From: Rhodocyclaceae bacterium
GTDB lineage: Bacteria; Pseudomonadota; Gammaproteobacteria; Burkholderiales; CAIKXV01
Length of the DNA: 64,000 nucleotides
Direction: 5' to 3'
Assembly: GCA_020248265.1 (NCBI GenBank)
Contig: JADCHX010000010.1
Location: forward strand, 62,001-126,000
Numbering within the stretch: position 1 is the stretch's first letter; each line of letters opens with the position of its first letter. The notes beneath the pieces are model-generated. The model searched no databases. It saw only the letters and a program-made list of their open reading frames with translations, and was not told the origin of the DNA. Below, piece by piece: positions 18,033 to 26,822 of this stretch. Both the position numbers and the translations under genes were made by a program.

Positions 18033-19634
18033 TCATGCGAACAGGCCGTGCAGATACCAGCGCGATGGGTCGACCGGCTCGCGGTAGATCCAGCAGGCCT
18101 CGCCCGCACGGTTGCGGGCGACGTAGTAGTCGCGGGCCACCGGCCGGCCGTCCCACCAGCCGGATTCGATGCGCTCCGGGCCGCTGACCAGTTCGAGCGG
18201 GCCCTGGTACTGCGGCCGGGACTCGGCACAGACCAGCATGCGCGGCCGCTCGAGCAGGAACACCGGCCGCTCGCGGCGCGGACGCGCCGACTGCATCGCG
18301 GGACGCGGTGGCACCGCCGTGCCGGTCGCGTCGGCTGCCGCCTGACCCGGGGTGCCGCGGCCAGGGGCCACCGCAGCCGATGCCGCCCCTGCACGGCCTG
18401 CGGCACCCGTCCCCGACCGCAGCCGCAGCGCCCGACCATCGGCGCGGCGCCAGGCCTGCTCGGGCCGATGGTCATCGCGCAGCGCGACCGAGAACAGCGC
18501 CCCGGGTTCCAGCCGCGAGGACAGGCGCTCGGTCAGCTCGTGCCAGGACTGCGCGCGCCGGGTGGCATCGGGCAGGAAGCTGGTGCTGTGCTCGCCGAAG
18601 CCGTGCAGCGTGTCGACATGGATCGCCACCGCACTGACCGTAGACTTCAGTTCCAGCCGGCCCAGGCGCTCGCGCAGCAGCCGCTGCCAGCGCGCCAGCG
18701 CACGCTCGGGCGCAGCCGACCCCAGCACCAGCCGGGTCGGCACCGAACGGCCGTGCTCGAGTTCGAGCACCAGCTCCAGCGCCCCCGCCCCACGCGCTCG
18801 CAGGAAGCCTTCCAGTTCGGCGAGGATGCGGGCGAGCGGGATGTCGAGCAGCGCGGTGTCGATCACGTCGAACGGCAGGTCGATGCGCGAGGAGAACCGA
18901 TCGGGCAGCGCGAAGCACGGCCGCGGATCGGCGGCACGGCCCAGCGCACGGTCGAGGTCGGCCTGCGCATCGGCACCGAAGCGCCGGCGGAAGCCGTCGC
19001 GCGGCAGCGCCAGTGCCTCGCGGATGCAGTGGATGCCCAGCACCGCCAGCGCATCGAGCCGCTCGCGCGGCCAGTCGAACAGCGACAGCGGCAGCTCGCC
19101 CAGGCGCGCCGGCAGGTCGGCCGCCTCGAGGCAGGCGCGCACGCCGGCCTGCTCATACCCGCCGCGCGCCAGCAGCCAGGCACCGAGCGGCGTCGGCGCG
19201 ACGCCGAACGAGGCCCGGAAGCCGAGGCTGGCCAGCCCGGTGCGCAACTGCCCGAGCAGCCGGGCCAGGCCACCGAACAGCTTCAGGCTGGCGGCCACCT
19301 CGAGCAGGATGCCGGACCGTTCCAGCACCACCGACGGCGTGAACTGCGCCGCCCAGCCAGCCACCTGCCGCACCGCCTGCAGCTCGCGCGATTCATCCCG
19401 GCGCATCGTCGCCAGCCCGGTGGCCAGCGCACACGCGGCGGCCACCGCCATGCCCGGATGCACGCCGGCGGCCCGCGCCCGCGGATTGGCCGAGAGCACG
19501 AACGGCCGGTTGTCCGGGCCATCGCTGACCGCCAGCGGCAGGTCGACGACCAGCGCGGTCGAGGCCTCGCCGGCCTGCACCCGGTTCACCACTTCCAGCG
19601 GCAGGTCGGGCAGGTAGAGTGCAATCCAGAGCAT
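18033..19634 (-). CDS. imuB: ImuB, catalytically dead Y-family polymerase homologue
   Basis: ImuB is the hub of the ImuA-ImuB-DnaE2 mutasome and tethers it to the sliding clamp. The 533-residue protein begins LWIALYLPDLPLE, where active Y-family polymerases carry the first catalytic Asp, and the second acidic site is replaced by ERSGILLEVAASLKLFGG, as in other ImuB proteins. FGVAPTPLGAWLLAR and LFDWPRERLDALAVLGI are family stretches. The region 405-450 is Ala/Gly/Pro rich. The C-terminus (GPERIESGWWDGRPVARDYYVARN...WYLHGLFA) is the conserved ImuB tail. ATG at 19634; imuA ends 18 bases upstream and dnaE2 begins 13 bases downstream, so the three form one operon. Confidence 0.94.
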   Translation of the reverse strand: MLWIALYLPDLPLEVVNRVQAGEASTALVVDLPLAVSDGPDNRPFVLSANPRARAAGVHPGMAVAAACALATGLATMRRDESRELQAVRQVAGWAAQFTPSVVLERSGILLEVAASLKLFGGLARLLGQLRTGLASLGFRASFGVAPTPLGAWLLARGGYEQAGVRACLEAADLPARLGELPLSLFDWPRERLDALAVLGIHCIREALALPRDGFRRRFGADAQADLDRALGRAADPRPCFALPDRFSSRIDLPFDVIDTALLDIPLARILAELEGFLRARGAGALELVLELEHGRSVPTRLVLGSAAPERALARWQRLLRERLGRLELKSTVSAVAIHVDTLHGFGEHSTSFLPDATRRAQSWHELTERLSSRLEPGALFSVALRDDHRPEQAWRRADGRALRLRSGTGAAGRAGAASAAVAPGRGTPGQAAADATGTAVPPRPAMQSARPRRERPVFLLERPRMLVCAESRPQYQGPLELVSGPERIESGWWDGRPVARDYYVARNRAGEACWIYREPVDPSRWYLHGLFA

Positions 19635-19652
19635 GGTCGTTCCCCGAGTCGA

Positions 19653-20672
19653 TCAGCGCGACGGATCGAAGTCGCGCTCGCGAACCAGCCGCGCCGTGAC
19701 CGCACGCACCGCGGACATCGAACGGGCAAGCGCGCCCGGCAGGCCGCCCGCGGCGGCCTCGGCACCCGCAACCGCAGCGCTGGCCGATGGCACCGGTGCC
19801 GCACCGGCCGCCGACGATGCAGCCGCCGGACGACCGGACGGAACGCCCGCCAGGTAGGGCACCGGCAGGCGGCGCGGCGACAGGGTCACCGTCTTCGGCT
19901 GCGCCAGCCCGCGCCGCTTGACCAGCGTGACCGCCAGCCGGCCGTGCGGCGAGGTCGACAGCGACAGCCGCAGCGCGGCCGGGGTCGACAACGTAGCGGC
20001 ACTGCTGGCCGAGAACAGGATGCCAAGCCCGCCACCGGCGGCCGCGGCAAGCTGCAGCCGGCGCAGCCGCTGGTAGCGCTGGGCACTGTCGGTGCCACGC
20101 ACCGGACGCGCCCAGATGAGCACCGCCCCGGCCGCGCCGGAACGCAGCGCCTGCTCAGCCGCCCACAGCGCGTCCTCCTCCGTCTTCGGACGCACCACCG
20201 CCAGCAGGTCGAGGTCGATGCCCGCCTCGGCCAGCGCCGGCGCATACGGCAGGTGCGGCGGATCGACCAGCAGCAGCCCGCGACCGCGCCAGTCGGCGGC
20301 GCGGGTCAGGTAGCGCAGCGCCGGCAGCAGCAGCGACGCCTCGCCCGCCCCGCAGGTGTCGCACAGCACCTCGGTGAGCGCGCCCACCGGCCAGCCCCCG
20401 CCCGGGATCTCGGCATCGAGGCCGGCGAAACCTGTGGGGATGCCGGGGGCGATGCCGGGCGGCAGTTCGCCGCAGCGGAAGACGGACGGCACGGCGGACA
20501 GCGCCACGCGGGCGGCTGCTGGTCGCGGGGCGGATGCGGCCGGCAGCCCGGCGAGTGCCGGGAAGGCGCCCGGGGCGGCGGACGGGTGGAAGGACGCGAA
20601 CGACGACGTCAGTCCGGAGGCGGACTCGGTCGCGAAGGCGGCGGCAGGGAGGGGAGCGGTGGCAGGAGGCAT
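19653..20672 (-). CDS. imuA: ImuA, RecA/SulA-like mutasome protein
   Basis: ImuA is the RecA-like accessory protein of the SOS mutasome. The conserved core begins near residue 63 (VFRCGELPPGIAPGIPTGFAGLD) and continues through GGGWPVGALTEVLCD, a Walker-A-like position lacking the Lys (GAGEAS), LLLVDPPHLPYAPAL and VLIWARP. The first 60 residues are Ala/Pro/Ser rich and unlike other ImuA proteins. The only ATG, at 20672, shares its first two bases with the operator at 20671-20692 and lacks a Shine-Dalgarno, so translation may be leaderless or begin at an internal codon such as GTG at 20507. The C-terminal 70 residues are low complexity up to MSAVRAVTARLVRERDFDPSR. Confidence 0.88.
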   Translation of the reverse strand: MPPATAPLPAAAFATESASGLTSSFASFHPSAAPGAFPALAGLPAASAPRPAAARVALSAVPSVFRCGELPPGIAPGIPTGFAGLDAEIPGGGWPVGALTEVLCDTCGAGEASLLLPALRYLTRAADWRGRGLLLVDPPHLPYAPALAEAGIDLDLLAVVRPKTEEDALWAAEQALRSGAAGAVLIWARPVRGTDSAQRYQRLRRLQLAAAAGGGLGILFSASSAATLSTPAALRLSLSTSPHGRLAVTLVKRRGLAQPKTVTLSPRRLPVPYLAGVPSGRPAAASSAAGAAPVPSASAAVAGAEAAAGGLPGALARSMSAVRAVTARLVRERDFDPSR

Positions 20673-20692
20673 ACCGTATTTTTATACGGTAT
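20671..20692 (-). promoter_or_regulatory. LexA-like SOS operator of the imuA-imuB-dnaE2 operon
   Basis: The 22 bases form a perfect inverted repeat, ATACCGTAT-N4-ATACGGTAT. The inner 20 bases match the E. coli LexA consensus TACTGT-N8-ACAGTA at all but four positions, two of which are the symmetrical change of CTGT/ACAG to CCGT/ACGG. Mutasome operons in proteobacteria are normally LexA-controlled, which supports the call. The palindrome abuts and overlaps the imuA ATG. Confidence 0.72.
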
Positions 20693-20856
20693 TCGGGTGG
20701 GGTGCAACTGTTTTGGAGATGGTGGGGGAAAACGGAGGGCGGTCACGGATCGGCAGCCTGCCGCTGCCGAATGCATCCGGCACACACTCTGGCACCATGG
20801 CGCCATGAAGCCGGTCGGCAAAGCCACTCGCGACTTCATCGCAAGGGAATCAGACG

Positions 20857-21000
20857 ATGTCCAAGCTCGACGCATACGAACGGGAAGTCCTGGGCACCCC
20901 TGAAGCAGGCCAACTCAATATGGATTCACGATTGCCCGCTTCCCCCGCCCCGATCGCAGATGGGGAGGAACTTCGCCGCTGGCTTAAGTCTCATCCGTGA
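20857..21000 (+). CDS. Possible 47-residue protein, N-terminus like a CopG-type antitoxin
   Basis: An ATG at 20857 with AAGGGA upstream opens a 47-codon frame ending TGA at 21000. The first 21 residues, MSKLDAYEREVLGTPEAGQLN, resemble the start of CopG/BrnA-like antitoxins (M-KLD-YE-D-L). The ribbon-helix-helix body is absent, and the end reads ADGEELRRWLKSHP. It could be a small protein in its own right or the remnant of an antitoxin gene. No toxin gene is visible next to it. The rest of the gap 20693-21091 shows nothing I can name. Confidence 0.35.
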   Translation: MSKLDAYEREVLGTPEAGQLNMDSRLPASPAPIADGEELRRWLKSHP

Positions 21001-21091
21001 GCGGTAGCCCTCCACTGCTACACCATTGCCCGGAATCTCCTGCGTGGGGGATAGTCAGGCCTGTGTCCGCCAACCGCCCCACCGCCGCCTC

Positions 21092-22711
21092 GTGACCCCC
21101 ACCCATATCGCCACCAGCCTCGTCACCCGCTTCATCGCGGTCGGGCTGGTCCTGCTGATCGTCGGGTCGATCGCCAGCTATTACCGGATCACCGGGTTCC
21201 TGCGCGAAGACCTCGGCCAGTCGGTCGCGGCCAGCCAGCGCGCGATGGCCGACCAGGTCGCACGCACCGCCGAGGCACGCATCGACGAGCGGCGCCAGTT
21301 GCTGGAACGCCTGGCCACTGCGCTACCCCCGATCCAGCCCGGCCAGCCGGAACGGCTGCGCGCCTGGCTCGCCGCGCAACACGCGCTGCAGACGGCGTTC
21401 TCGCCTGGCCTGCTGGTGGCCGATCCCGCGGGCCGCATCCTCGCCCGCGGCCCGTCGACGGCCACCTTCCCGGCGGGGCCGGACATCGGCACGGACCCCG
21501 GCTTCCGCGCCGCCCTCGAAGGCGGCACCGCCCTCGGCCAGCCGCAGCGCGATGCCGCCACCGGACACGCGGTGCTGCCGATCGCCACCCCCGTGTGGGA
21601 CGGTAACGGCCAGCGGATCGCGGTGCTGGTCGGCATCACCGACCTCGCCACCCTGGCCCCGCTCGGCAACCCGGCCACGCAGCCGGCGGCCGCCGGCTGG
21701 TCGCACGACATCGTGATCGTCTCCCCGCGCGACCAGCGCGTGGTTGCCGCCGCCGATCCGGCCCGCCTGCTGCAGACGGTCGCGCCCGCCGGCCCGGATA
21801 CCCCGGCCGGCCCGGTCGCCCCCAGCCTGCAGGAGAGCGGACGCACCGTCGATGCCGACGGCATCGACCAGCTGTGGGCCATTGCCGCGGTCGGCGGCAC
21901 CGGCTGGTATGCCTCGGTGCGGCAACCGGCCAGCGAGGCGCTGGCACCGGTCGAACACACGCAGGCCTTCCTCATCCAGCTCACCCTCGTCCGCTCCGTG
22001 CTGGTCCTGATTCTGGTGGGGCTGGTGATCGCCTGGCTGCTGCGTCCGCTGCACCGGGCGGCGAGGCTGGCCGAGCAGATGACACTCGGCGAGCAGCCGC
22101 TGCGGCCGCTGCCGGTCGCGCATGCGGACGAGGTGGGCCATCTCACCACCGCCTTCAACCGGCTGATCGGCACGCTGGCCGACAAGCAGGCCGAACTGGA
22201 GGCGATGGCCTTCCTGGACACGCTCACCGGGCTGCCCAACCGCAAGCTGCTGGTCGACCGGACGATCCAGGCACTGGCCCGCGCCGAGCGTAACCAGACC
22301 CGGATCGCGCTGCTGTTCCTCGACCTCGACGGCTTCAAGGTGATCAACGACACCCAGGGCCATGAAGCCGGAGACGAGGTGCTGCGCGAGGTTGCACGCC
22401 GCCTGTCCCGGCTGATCAGGCAGGCGGACACGCTGGCCCGCCTGGGCGGTGACGAGTTCGTGCTGCTCGCGCCGGACAACGCCGCAACAGGGGATGCACC
22501 GATACAGGCGCTGGCCGACAAGTGCCTCGACGCCATCGCTCGGCCGATCGAATGGAAGGGCTTCGAGCACCGGCTGCGGGTGTCGATCGGGATTGCCGTG
22601 TCACGCACCGGAGACGATCCGGACAGCCTGATCGCGGCGGCGGATGCGGCGATGTATGAGGTCAAGCGGGGTGGGGGTGGCGGATATGCGCAGGCGGCGC
22701 GTGGGCGCTAG
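21092..22711 (+). CDS. Membrane diguanylate cyclase (periplasmic sensor, HAMP, GGDEF)
   Basis: The protein of about 539 residues makes cyclic di-GMP. A first membrane helix (LVTRFIAVGLVLLIVGSIASYY) leads to a periplasmic sensor region of about 260 residues of Cache type, then a second helix (LVRSVLVLILVGLVIAWLL), a HAMP segment and a GGDEF domain (DTLTGLPNRKLLVDR, LFLDLDGFKVINDTQGHEAGD, RLGGDEFVLL). The signature GGDEF is intact, and the inhibitory site RQAD lies five residues before it, so product inhibition is expected. No EAL domain is present. The start is uncertain: GTG at 21092 places the first helix normally, a TTG at 21026 is in frame. It ends nine bases from the convergent reductase gene. 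Confidence 0.9.
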   Translation: MTPTHIATSLVTRFIAVGLVLLIVGSIASYYRITGFLREDLGQSVAASQRAMADQVARTAEARIDERRQLLERLATALPPIQPGQPERLRAWLAAQHALQTAFSPGLLVADPAGRILARGPSTATFPAGPDIGTDPGFRAALEGGTALGQPQRDAATGHAVLPIATPVWDGNGQRIAVLVGITDLATLAPLGNPATQPAAAGWSHDIVIVSPRDQRVVAAADPARLLQTVAPAGPDTPAGPVAPSLQESGRTVDADGIDQLWAIAAVGGTGWYASVRQPASEALAPVEHTQAFLIQLTLVRSVLVLILVGLVIAWLLRPLHRAARLAEQMTLGEQPLRPLPVAHADEVGHLTTAFNRLIGTLADKQAELEAMAFLDTLTGLPNRKLLVDRTIQALARAERNQTRIALLFLDLDGFKVINDTQGHEAGDEVLREVARRLSRLIRQADTLARLGGDEFVLLAPDNAATGDAPIQALADKCLDAIARPIEWKGFEHRLRVSIGIAVSRTGDDPDSLIAAADAAMYEVKRGGGGGYAQAARGR

Positions 22712-22720
22712 AAAAGAACC

Positions 22721-23884
22721 CTACCCCATCTCCACCGGCAACCAATCCGCCACCCTTCCCACCACCCCCAACCGCCGCCGCACATCCGTGTAATCCCTCT
22801 CCCCCCGCACGATCTTCGCCACCGCCCCCCAGAACCTCGGGCTGCGAGCCGGCAGCGTGTAGCAGGCACGGGGCATCCAGAGGTAGATGTGCGCCCACCG
22901 CCGCGCATCCAGCAGCGTCGGCATCAGCTCCGCATCGATCCGCGCCTCGTAAGCCAGTTCACCGCGCGCTCCTGCAACCTGGTGGTCCACGATCGCCTGC
23001 GCCGCGATCTGCCCGCTGCGCAATGCCCAGTGGATCCCCTCCCCGGTGAACGCCTCCACCAGCCCGGCCGCATCGCCCGCCAGCAGCGCCCGCCCCTTCT
23101 GGATCGGCGCGCCCACCGGCCGCAGCGGCAGCACGAAGCCCACCGTGCGCAGCACCCGCATCGGCCCGGGCAGCTGGTAGGCCAGGTGTCGCCTGCCGTA
23201 GTCCTTCAGCTGCTTCGCCGGGCGGGAGTTCGTCGAGAAGCAGCCGACGCCCACGTTCAGGTGGTCGTCCTTGGGGAACACCCACCCGTAGGAGCCGTGC
23301 AGCGTGCCGATGTCGAGCGCCATGCGGTCGTGCCAGCGGTCCATGGTCTTCGCGTCGACCGCGATGTCCTGTTCGGTCGCAGGCAGCAGGTGGCGTTCCT
23401 GCATCAGCCCGAGCGAGCGGGCCACCGGTCCGGCCGCGCCATCGGCGCCGACCAGGTAGTCGGCCTCGAAGGTGTCGTGCGTGGTGCGTACGACCACGCC
23501 GCCGTCGGTCGCTTCGACGGACTTCACCGACAGCCCGTCCTTCAGTTCGACCTGCCCCGTGGCCAGCGCGCGTTCCACCAGCCAGGCGTCGAACCGGCTG
23601 CGCTGGAACATGTGCACCAGCGGCTGGCCGATGGGCATCGTGGTAGACGCCTTCAGCCGCCAGTGCAGGTCGACGGTGCCGATCGTGCGTTCGGCCAGGG
23701 GCGTGAGGTCCACGCCCAGTGCGCGTGCCGCCTTCCAGGTGACGCCGCCGCCGCAGGTCTTCGGCCGCGGCAGGCGTTCGCGTTCGATCAGCAGCGTGCG
23801 TCGCCCCGCCCTGCCCAGTGCCTCGGCGGCGACGGCGCCGGCCGGGCCAGTGCCGACGACGATCGCATCGTATCGGATGCTCAT
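22721..23884 (-). CDS. FAD-dependent geranylgeranyl-reductase family oxidoreductase
   Basis: The 387-residue flavoprotein has an N-terminal dinucleotide fold (YDAIVVGTGPAGAVAAEAL, residues about 5-23), RPKTCGGGVTWKAARALG, the strand ADYLVGADGAAGPVARSLG and the second FAD motif RALLAGDAAGLVEAFTGEGIHWAL. This is the pattern of the geranylgeranyl reductase family, which saturates isoprenoid double bonds, but the family is broad and the substrate cannot be assigned. ATG at 23884 overlaps the DUF2891 stop in ATGA. A longer open frame to 24916 lies over DUF2891 and is a shadow. The three genes 22721-25874 form an overlapping operon. Confidence 0.85.
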   Translation of the reverse strand: MSIRYDAIVVGTGPAGAVAAEALGRAGRRTLLIERERLPRPKTCGGGVTWKAARALGVDLTPLAERTIGTVDLHWRLKASTTMPIGQPLVHMFQRSRFDAWLVERALATGQVELKDGLSVKSVEATDGGVVVRTTHDTFEADYLVGADGAAGPVARSLGLMQERHLLPATEQDIAVDAKTMDRWHDRMALDIGTLHGSYGWVFPKDDHLNVGVGCFSTNSRPAKQLKDYGRRHLAYQLPGPMRVLRTVGFVLPLRPVGAPIQKGRALLAGDAAGLVEAFTGEGIHWALRSGQIAAQAIVDHQVAGARGELAYEARIDAELMPTLLDARRWAHIYLWMPRACYTLPARSPRFWGAVAKIVRGERDYTDVRRRLGVVGRVADWLPVEMG

Positions 23885-24951
23885 GGTTGTCCTCTGCCTT
23901 CGGCCAGCAGTGCGAACGATGCCAGCCAGTGGGTTGCGACATAGTCGCCGTCGAGCGCAGCCGACAGCGAGGCCTGGCGGTGCGCGTCGATCGCGCGCGC
24001 CATCGGCTCCTGGAGTTCCTGGGGCAGCCCCGGCCGCAGCGCCTGCCAGCACCAGGCGCGCGAGAGGTTGAGCCCGTGCAGATGCACGATGCGTGCGTCG
24101 GTAGCATCGCCCACCGCCACCGGCAGCAGCCAGTGGCCAAGCGACGCGGGGCCGGGCGCGAACCGGTGCCACCAGTCGGCGAAGTCGCAGCCGTCGAGCA
24201 GCCGGTGCATCAGCACTGCCTCGCACAGGCCGGCCGACAGGAAATCCTCGCCGCCGGGTTCGTACTGCGCGGGGTAGGCGTGGTCGCGGCCGTACCAGCG
24301 ATGGGCCGCCTGCGTGATCGCATGCTGCAGCGCCGGGTGGCCGCAGGTGCGTGCATGGTCGAGCGCGAGCACGCAGGCGAACGCGGTGTTCGAATGGGTG
24401 CCGGTGCGCACCGGATGGCCGAGGCGCGGCAGGAAGTCGACCATCGACTGCGCGATGCGCAGCGCGAGTGGCTCGAGCAACGCCCGCCAGCGCGCGACCG
24501 CCGGCTGCAGGCTGTCGGGCAGCGCTCCGGGAAGCGCCCCCGTCAGCGCGGTGTCGGTGGCAAGCCGATACAGCTCCGCCTGCAGTTCCAGCAGCCAGCC
24601 CCAGCCATACGGACGTTCGAACGACCCATAGCCAGGCCGATCGAACACCGCCGCTTCGCCTGCCACCGCCGCCTCGCTGAACGTGCGATCGAAGTGCCCG
24701 ACGATCGCCTCGCCCTGCCCCGCATCCAGCGCATCGCCATGCAGGTGCAGCAGCCGCAGCAGGCTCCAGTGCATGTGCACGCACGAGTGCCAGTCGTAGC
24801 TGGTGTGGAACAGCGGATGGCGCTCGCGCGGCACGGCGAAGTCGTGCTCGTCCGCCATGAGCACGTCCGGCCGGTACGGCCATTCGCGCGCGAGGCTGTC
24901 CAGGGCCACTCGGCACAGCGCAGCGGCCGGCAGTGCGTCCGTTGCAGCCAT
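23881..24951 (-). CDS. DUF2891 family protein
   Basis: The 356-residue protein matches the DUF2891 family as I recall it: HPLFHTSYDWHSCVHMHW (about 43-60), GSFERPYGWGWLLELQAEL, GTHSNTAFACVLALDHAR, GGEDFLSAGLCEAVLM and DGDYVATHWLASFALLA near the end. The conserved His, Trp and acidic residues suggest an alpha/alpha-barrel enzyme acting on sugars, but no activity is established. ATG at 24951 lies two bases after the EamA stop. A longer open frame to 25137 overlaps that gene and is not used. Confidence 0.82.
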   Translation of the reverse strand: MAATDALPAAALCRVALDSLAREWPYRPDVLMADEHDFAVPRERHPLFHTSYDWHSCVHMHWSLLRLLHLHGDALDAGQGEAIVGHFDRTFSEAAVAGEAAVFDRPGYGSFERPYGWGWLLELQAELYRLATDTALTGALPGALPDSLQPAVARWRALLEPLALRIAQSMVDFLPRLGHPVRTGTHSNTAFACVLALDHARTCGHPALQHAITQAAHRWYGRDHAYPAQYEPGGEDFLSAGLCEAVLMHRLLDGCDFADWWHRFAPGPASLGHWLLPVAVGDATDARIVHLHGLNLSRAWCWQALRPGLPQELQEPMARAIDAHRQASLSAALDGDYVATHWLASFALLAEGRGQP

Positions 24952-24953
24952 GC

Positions 24954-25874
24954 TCAGAACGTCCCCGCCAGCAGCAGCGCCACCCCGCCCACCACCATGC
25001 CGATGCCCGCCCACTCGCGCCACCCGCTGCGTTGCGCGAACACCCGGCGCGAGATCAGCGCGGCGAACACGACTTCGATCAGTCCGACGGTGCGCACCGC
25101 CGCCGCGGTCTGCAGCGAGAAAGCGAGGAACCAGCACTGCGAGGCGCTCGCGCCGAGGAAGCCGGCGAGCAGCGACGGCTTCCAGGCGCGCACCAGCGCG
25201 GTCAGCCGGCCCGGCTCGCGCAGCCGCAGGTAGAGCGAGAGCAGCACCACCTGCAGCACCAGTGCGAGCACCAGCGCCAGCGTCGCTCGTCCGTAGAACG
25301 GATCGTCGCCCAGCGCCAGCACCGCACCGCGGTAGCCGACTACCGACATCGAGAACATGCTGCCGGTGGCGATGCCGAGCAGCGCCGCGCGCCAGGCCGA
25401 GAAGCCCGGTTCAGCGCCCTCTGCCGCCGGCGCCTTCTTCCACGACATCAGCACCACGCCGGCGGTGGCCACCAGCACACCGGCGATCGCCTGCAGCCCC
25501 AGCCGGTCGCCGAGGAACACGAATCCGTACAACGCGATCTGCACCGGCTCGGTCTTGATGTACGCGGTGCTCACGACGAACGATCGCTGCTGCATCAGCA
25601 CCAGCATCATCGCGGTGGCCAGCACCTGGGTCAGCGCGCCGAGCACGAGCCAGGCCCAGAACGCGGGCCCCATCTGCGGGTCGCGGATGCCGCCCAGCGC
25701 GGCCACCACCGCGAGGAACACGCAGGCGAACGGCAGGCCGTACAGGAAGCGCACGTGGGTGGCCCCGGCGGTGCCGACGGTGCCGATCAGGCTGTGCTGC
25801 ATGGCGTTGCGCAGCGTCTGGCCGGCGGCGGCGGCGACGGTGCAGGCGACCCAGAGCGAACCCGGCACGATCAT
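24954..25874 (-). CDS. EamA/DMT superfamily transporter
   Basis: The 306-residue membrane protein has ten hydrophobic helices in two repeats, as in the drug/metabolite transporter superfamily. Helix-rich stretches include LYGLPFACVFLAVVAAL, FWAWLVLGALTQVLATAMMLVLM, AGVLVATAGVVLMSW and IGMVVGGVALLLAGTF. The loop STAYIKTEPVQIALYGFVFLGD carries the family's conserved Glu/Pro between helices 3 and 4. Substrate is unknown. ATG at 25874, 28 bases from the ion channel gene upstream; the stop is two bases before the DUF2891 start. Confidence 0.85.
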   Translation of the reverse strand: MIVPGSLWVACTVAAAAGQTLRNAMQHSLIGTVGTAGATHVRFLYGLPFACVFLAVVAALGGIRDPQMGPAFWAWLVLGALTQVLATAMMLVLMQQRSFVVSTAYIKTEPVQIALYGFVFLGDRLGLQAIAGVLVATAGVVLMSWKKAPAAEGAEPGFSAWRAALLGIATGSMFSMSVVGYRGAVLALGDDPFYGRATLALVLALVLQVVLLSLYLRLREPGRLTALVRAWKPSLLAGFLGASASQCWFLAFSLQTAAAVRTVGLIEVVFAALISRRVFAQRSGWREWAGIGMVVGGVALLLAGTF

Positions 25875-25902
25875 GCGGCGCTCCCGGCAATGCGCAGATG
25901 CA

Positions 25903-26796
25903 TCATCCGGAACTGCCAGCGGGCGGGGCGGCCTGCGCGCCGGGTGCAGGTGCGGAAGCGGCCGCCGGCGCTGCCTCGGCAGTCGGCGCGACCGAGGAAG
26001 CTGCCCCGGACGATGGCGCTTGCAGCTGGTCGCGCAGCGCACGCACCTCGTCGCGCAACATCCGGATGTCGTTGTGCATCTCGCGCCGCAGCCGTGTCTC
26101 GTCCTGGCCGACGATCATGGTCACCAGGGTCGCGGTCAGCAGGGACAGCATGGCGAAGCCGAGCAGCACCATCACCGCCGCCCACAATCGCGCGGCGGTG
26201 GTGGTAGGCACGAAGTCGCCGTAACCCACGGTGGTGCCGGTAGCGAAGGCAAGCCAGACGCCGTCGCCGAACGTGTTCACGGTCGGCTCGAGCACGTAGA
26301 AGCCGGCACCGCCGACCAGCACCGACACGATCGCGAACGCGAACACCAGGGGCAGCGCATCGGGCGAATAGAGTGTGCGCAGCGACCCCAGCACGCGCAC
26401 CAGCATCATCCCGACCACCGCCACCCTTGCGAACCGGGCGAGCACCAGCCATCCGGACTCGGCGCCGGTCAAGCTCACGACTGCGGCAGCGATGATCAGC
26501 ACATCAAGCCAGTTGCGTATCAGGTAGCGCCGGCGCTGGCGCACCACATGCAGCATCCAGCCCAGCTCGAGCACGAATGCGAGCAGGATGAACAGGTCGA
26601 CCGCATGCGCCACCGTGCGCAGCAGCGGATCGACCGACCCATCGTCGATGAACGCGGCCGGCAGTGCGATCAGCGCGACCACGATCATCACCGGATGCAG
26701 CCGGCGCTCCCACAGATAGGCACGCGGGTTGTCGTGCGCCGGCACCCCGCCGACGCCTGCCAGGCCGGCCATCCAGCGTAAGCCTTGTCGGGGCAT
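25903..26796 (-). CDS. Six-helix voltage-gated-type potassium channel
   Basis: The 297-residue protein has six membrane helices (about 35-52, 63-83, 96-112, 115-137, 148-168, 204-230) and a pore loop with the potassium selectivity filter TVGYGD (residues 189-194). The fourth helix carries spaced Arg residues (LVLARFARVAVVGMMLVRVLGSLR), like a voltage sensor. After the last helix comes a short coiled coil (about 235-260) and an Ala/Pro-rich tail. No RCK/TrkA domain is present. ATG at 26796; pmbA ends 27 bases upstream. Confidence 0.9.
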   Translation of the reverse strand: MPRQGLRWMAGLAGVGGVPAHDNPRAYLWERRLHPVMIVVALIALPAAFIDDGSVDPLLRTVAHAVDLFILLAFVLELGWMLHVVRQRRRYLIRNWLDVLIIAAAVVSLTGAESGWLVLARFARVAVVGMMLVRVLGSLRTLYSPDALPLVFAFAIVSVLVGGAGFYVLEPTVNTFGDGVWLAFATGTTVGYGDFVPTTTAARLWAAVMVLLGFAMLSLLTATLVTMIVGQDETRLRREMHNDIRMLRDEVRALRDQLQAPSSGAASSVAPTAEAAPAAASAPAPGAQAAPPAGSSG

Positions 26797-26822
26797 GGCG
26801 CCGAGTCCCCCGTCGCCGGCGG

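Noticed and set aside
15590-18187. 865-codon open frame on the plus strand
   Set aside because: It is antisense to dnaE2, has an Arg/His/Gln/Asp-biased composition typical of shadows in GC-rich genes, and shows no domain.
17976-20903. 975-codon open frame on the plus strand over imuB and imuA
   Set aside because: Antisense to two well-identified genes, with low-complexity Arg/Gln-rich sequence and no recognisable motif.
22721-24916. Apparent 731-residue fusion of the flavin reductase with an upstream domain
   Set aside because: The first 344 residues lie out of frame over the DUF2891 gene and are Arg/Ala rich; the ATG at 23884 with ATGA overlap gives a normal-sized reductase.
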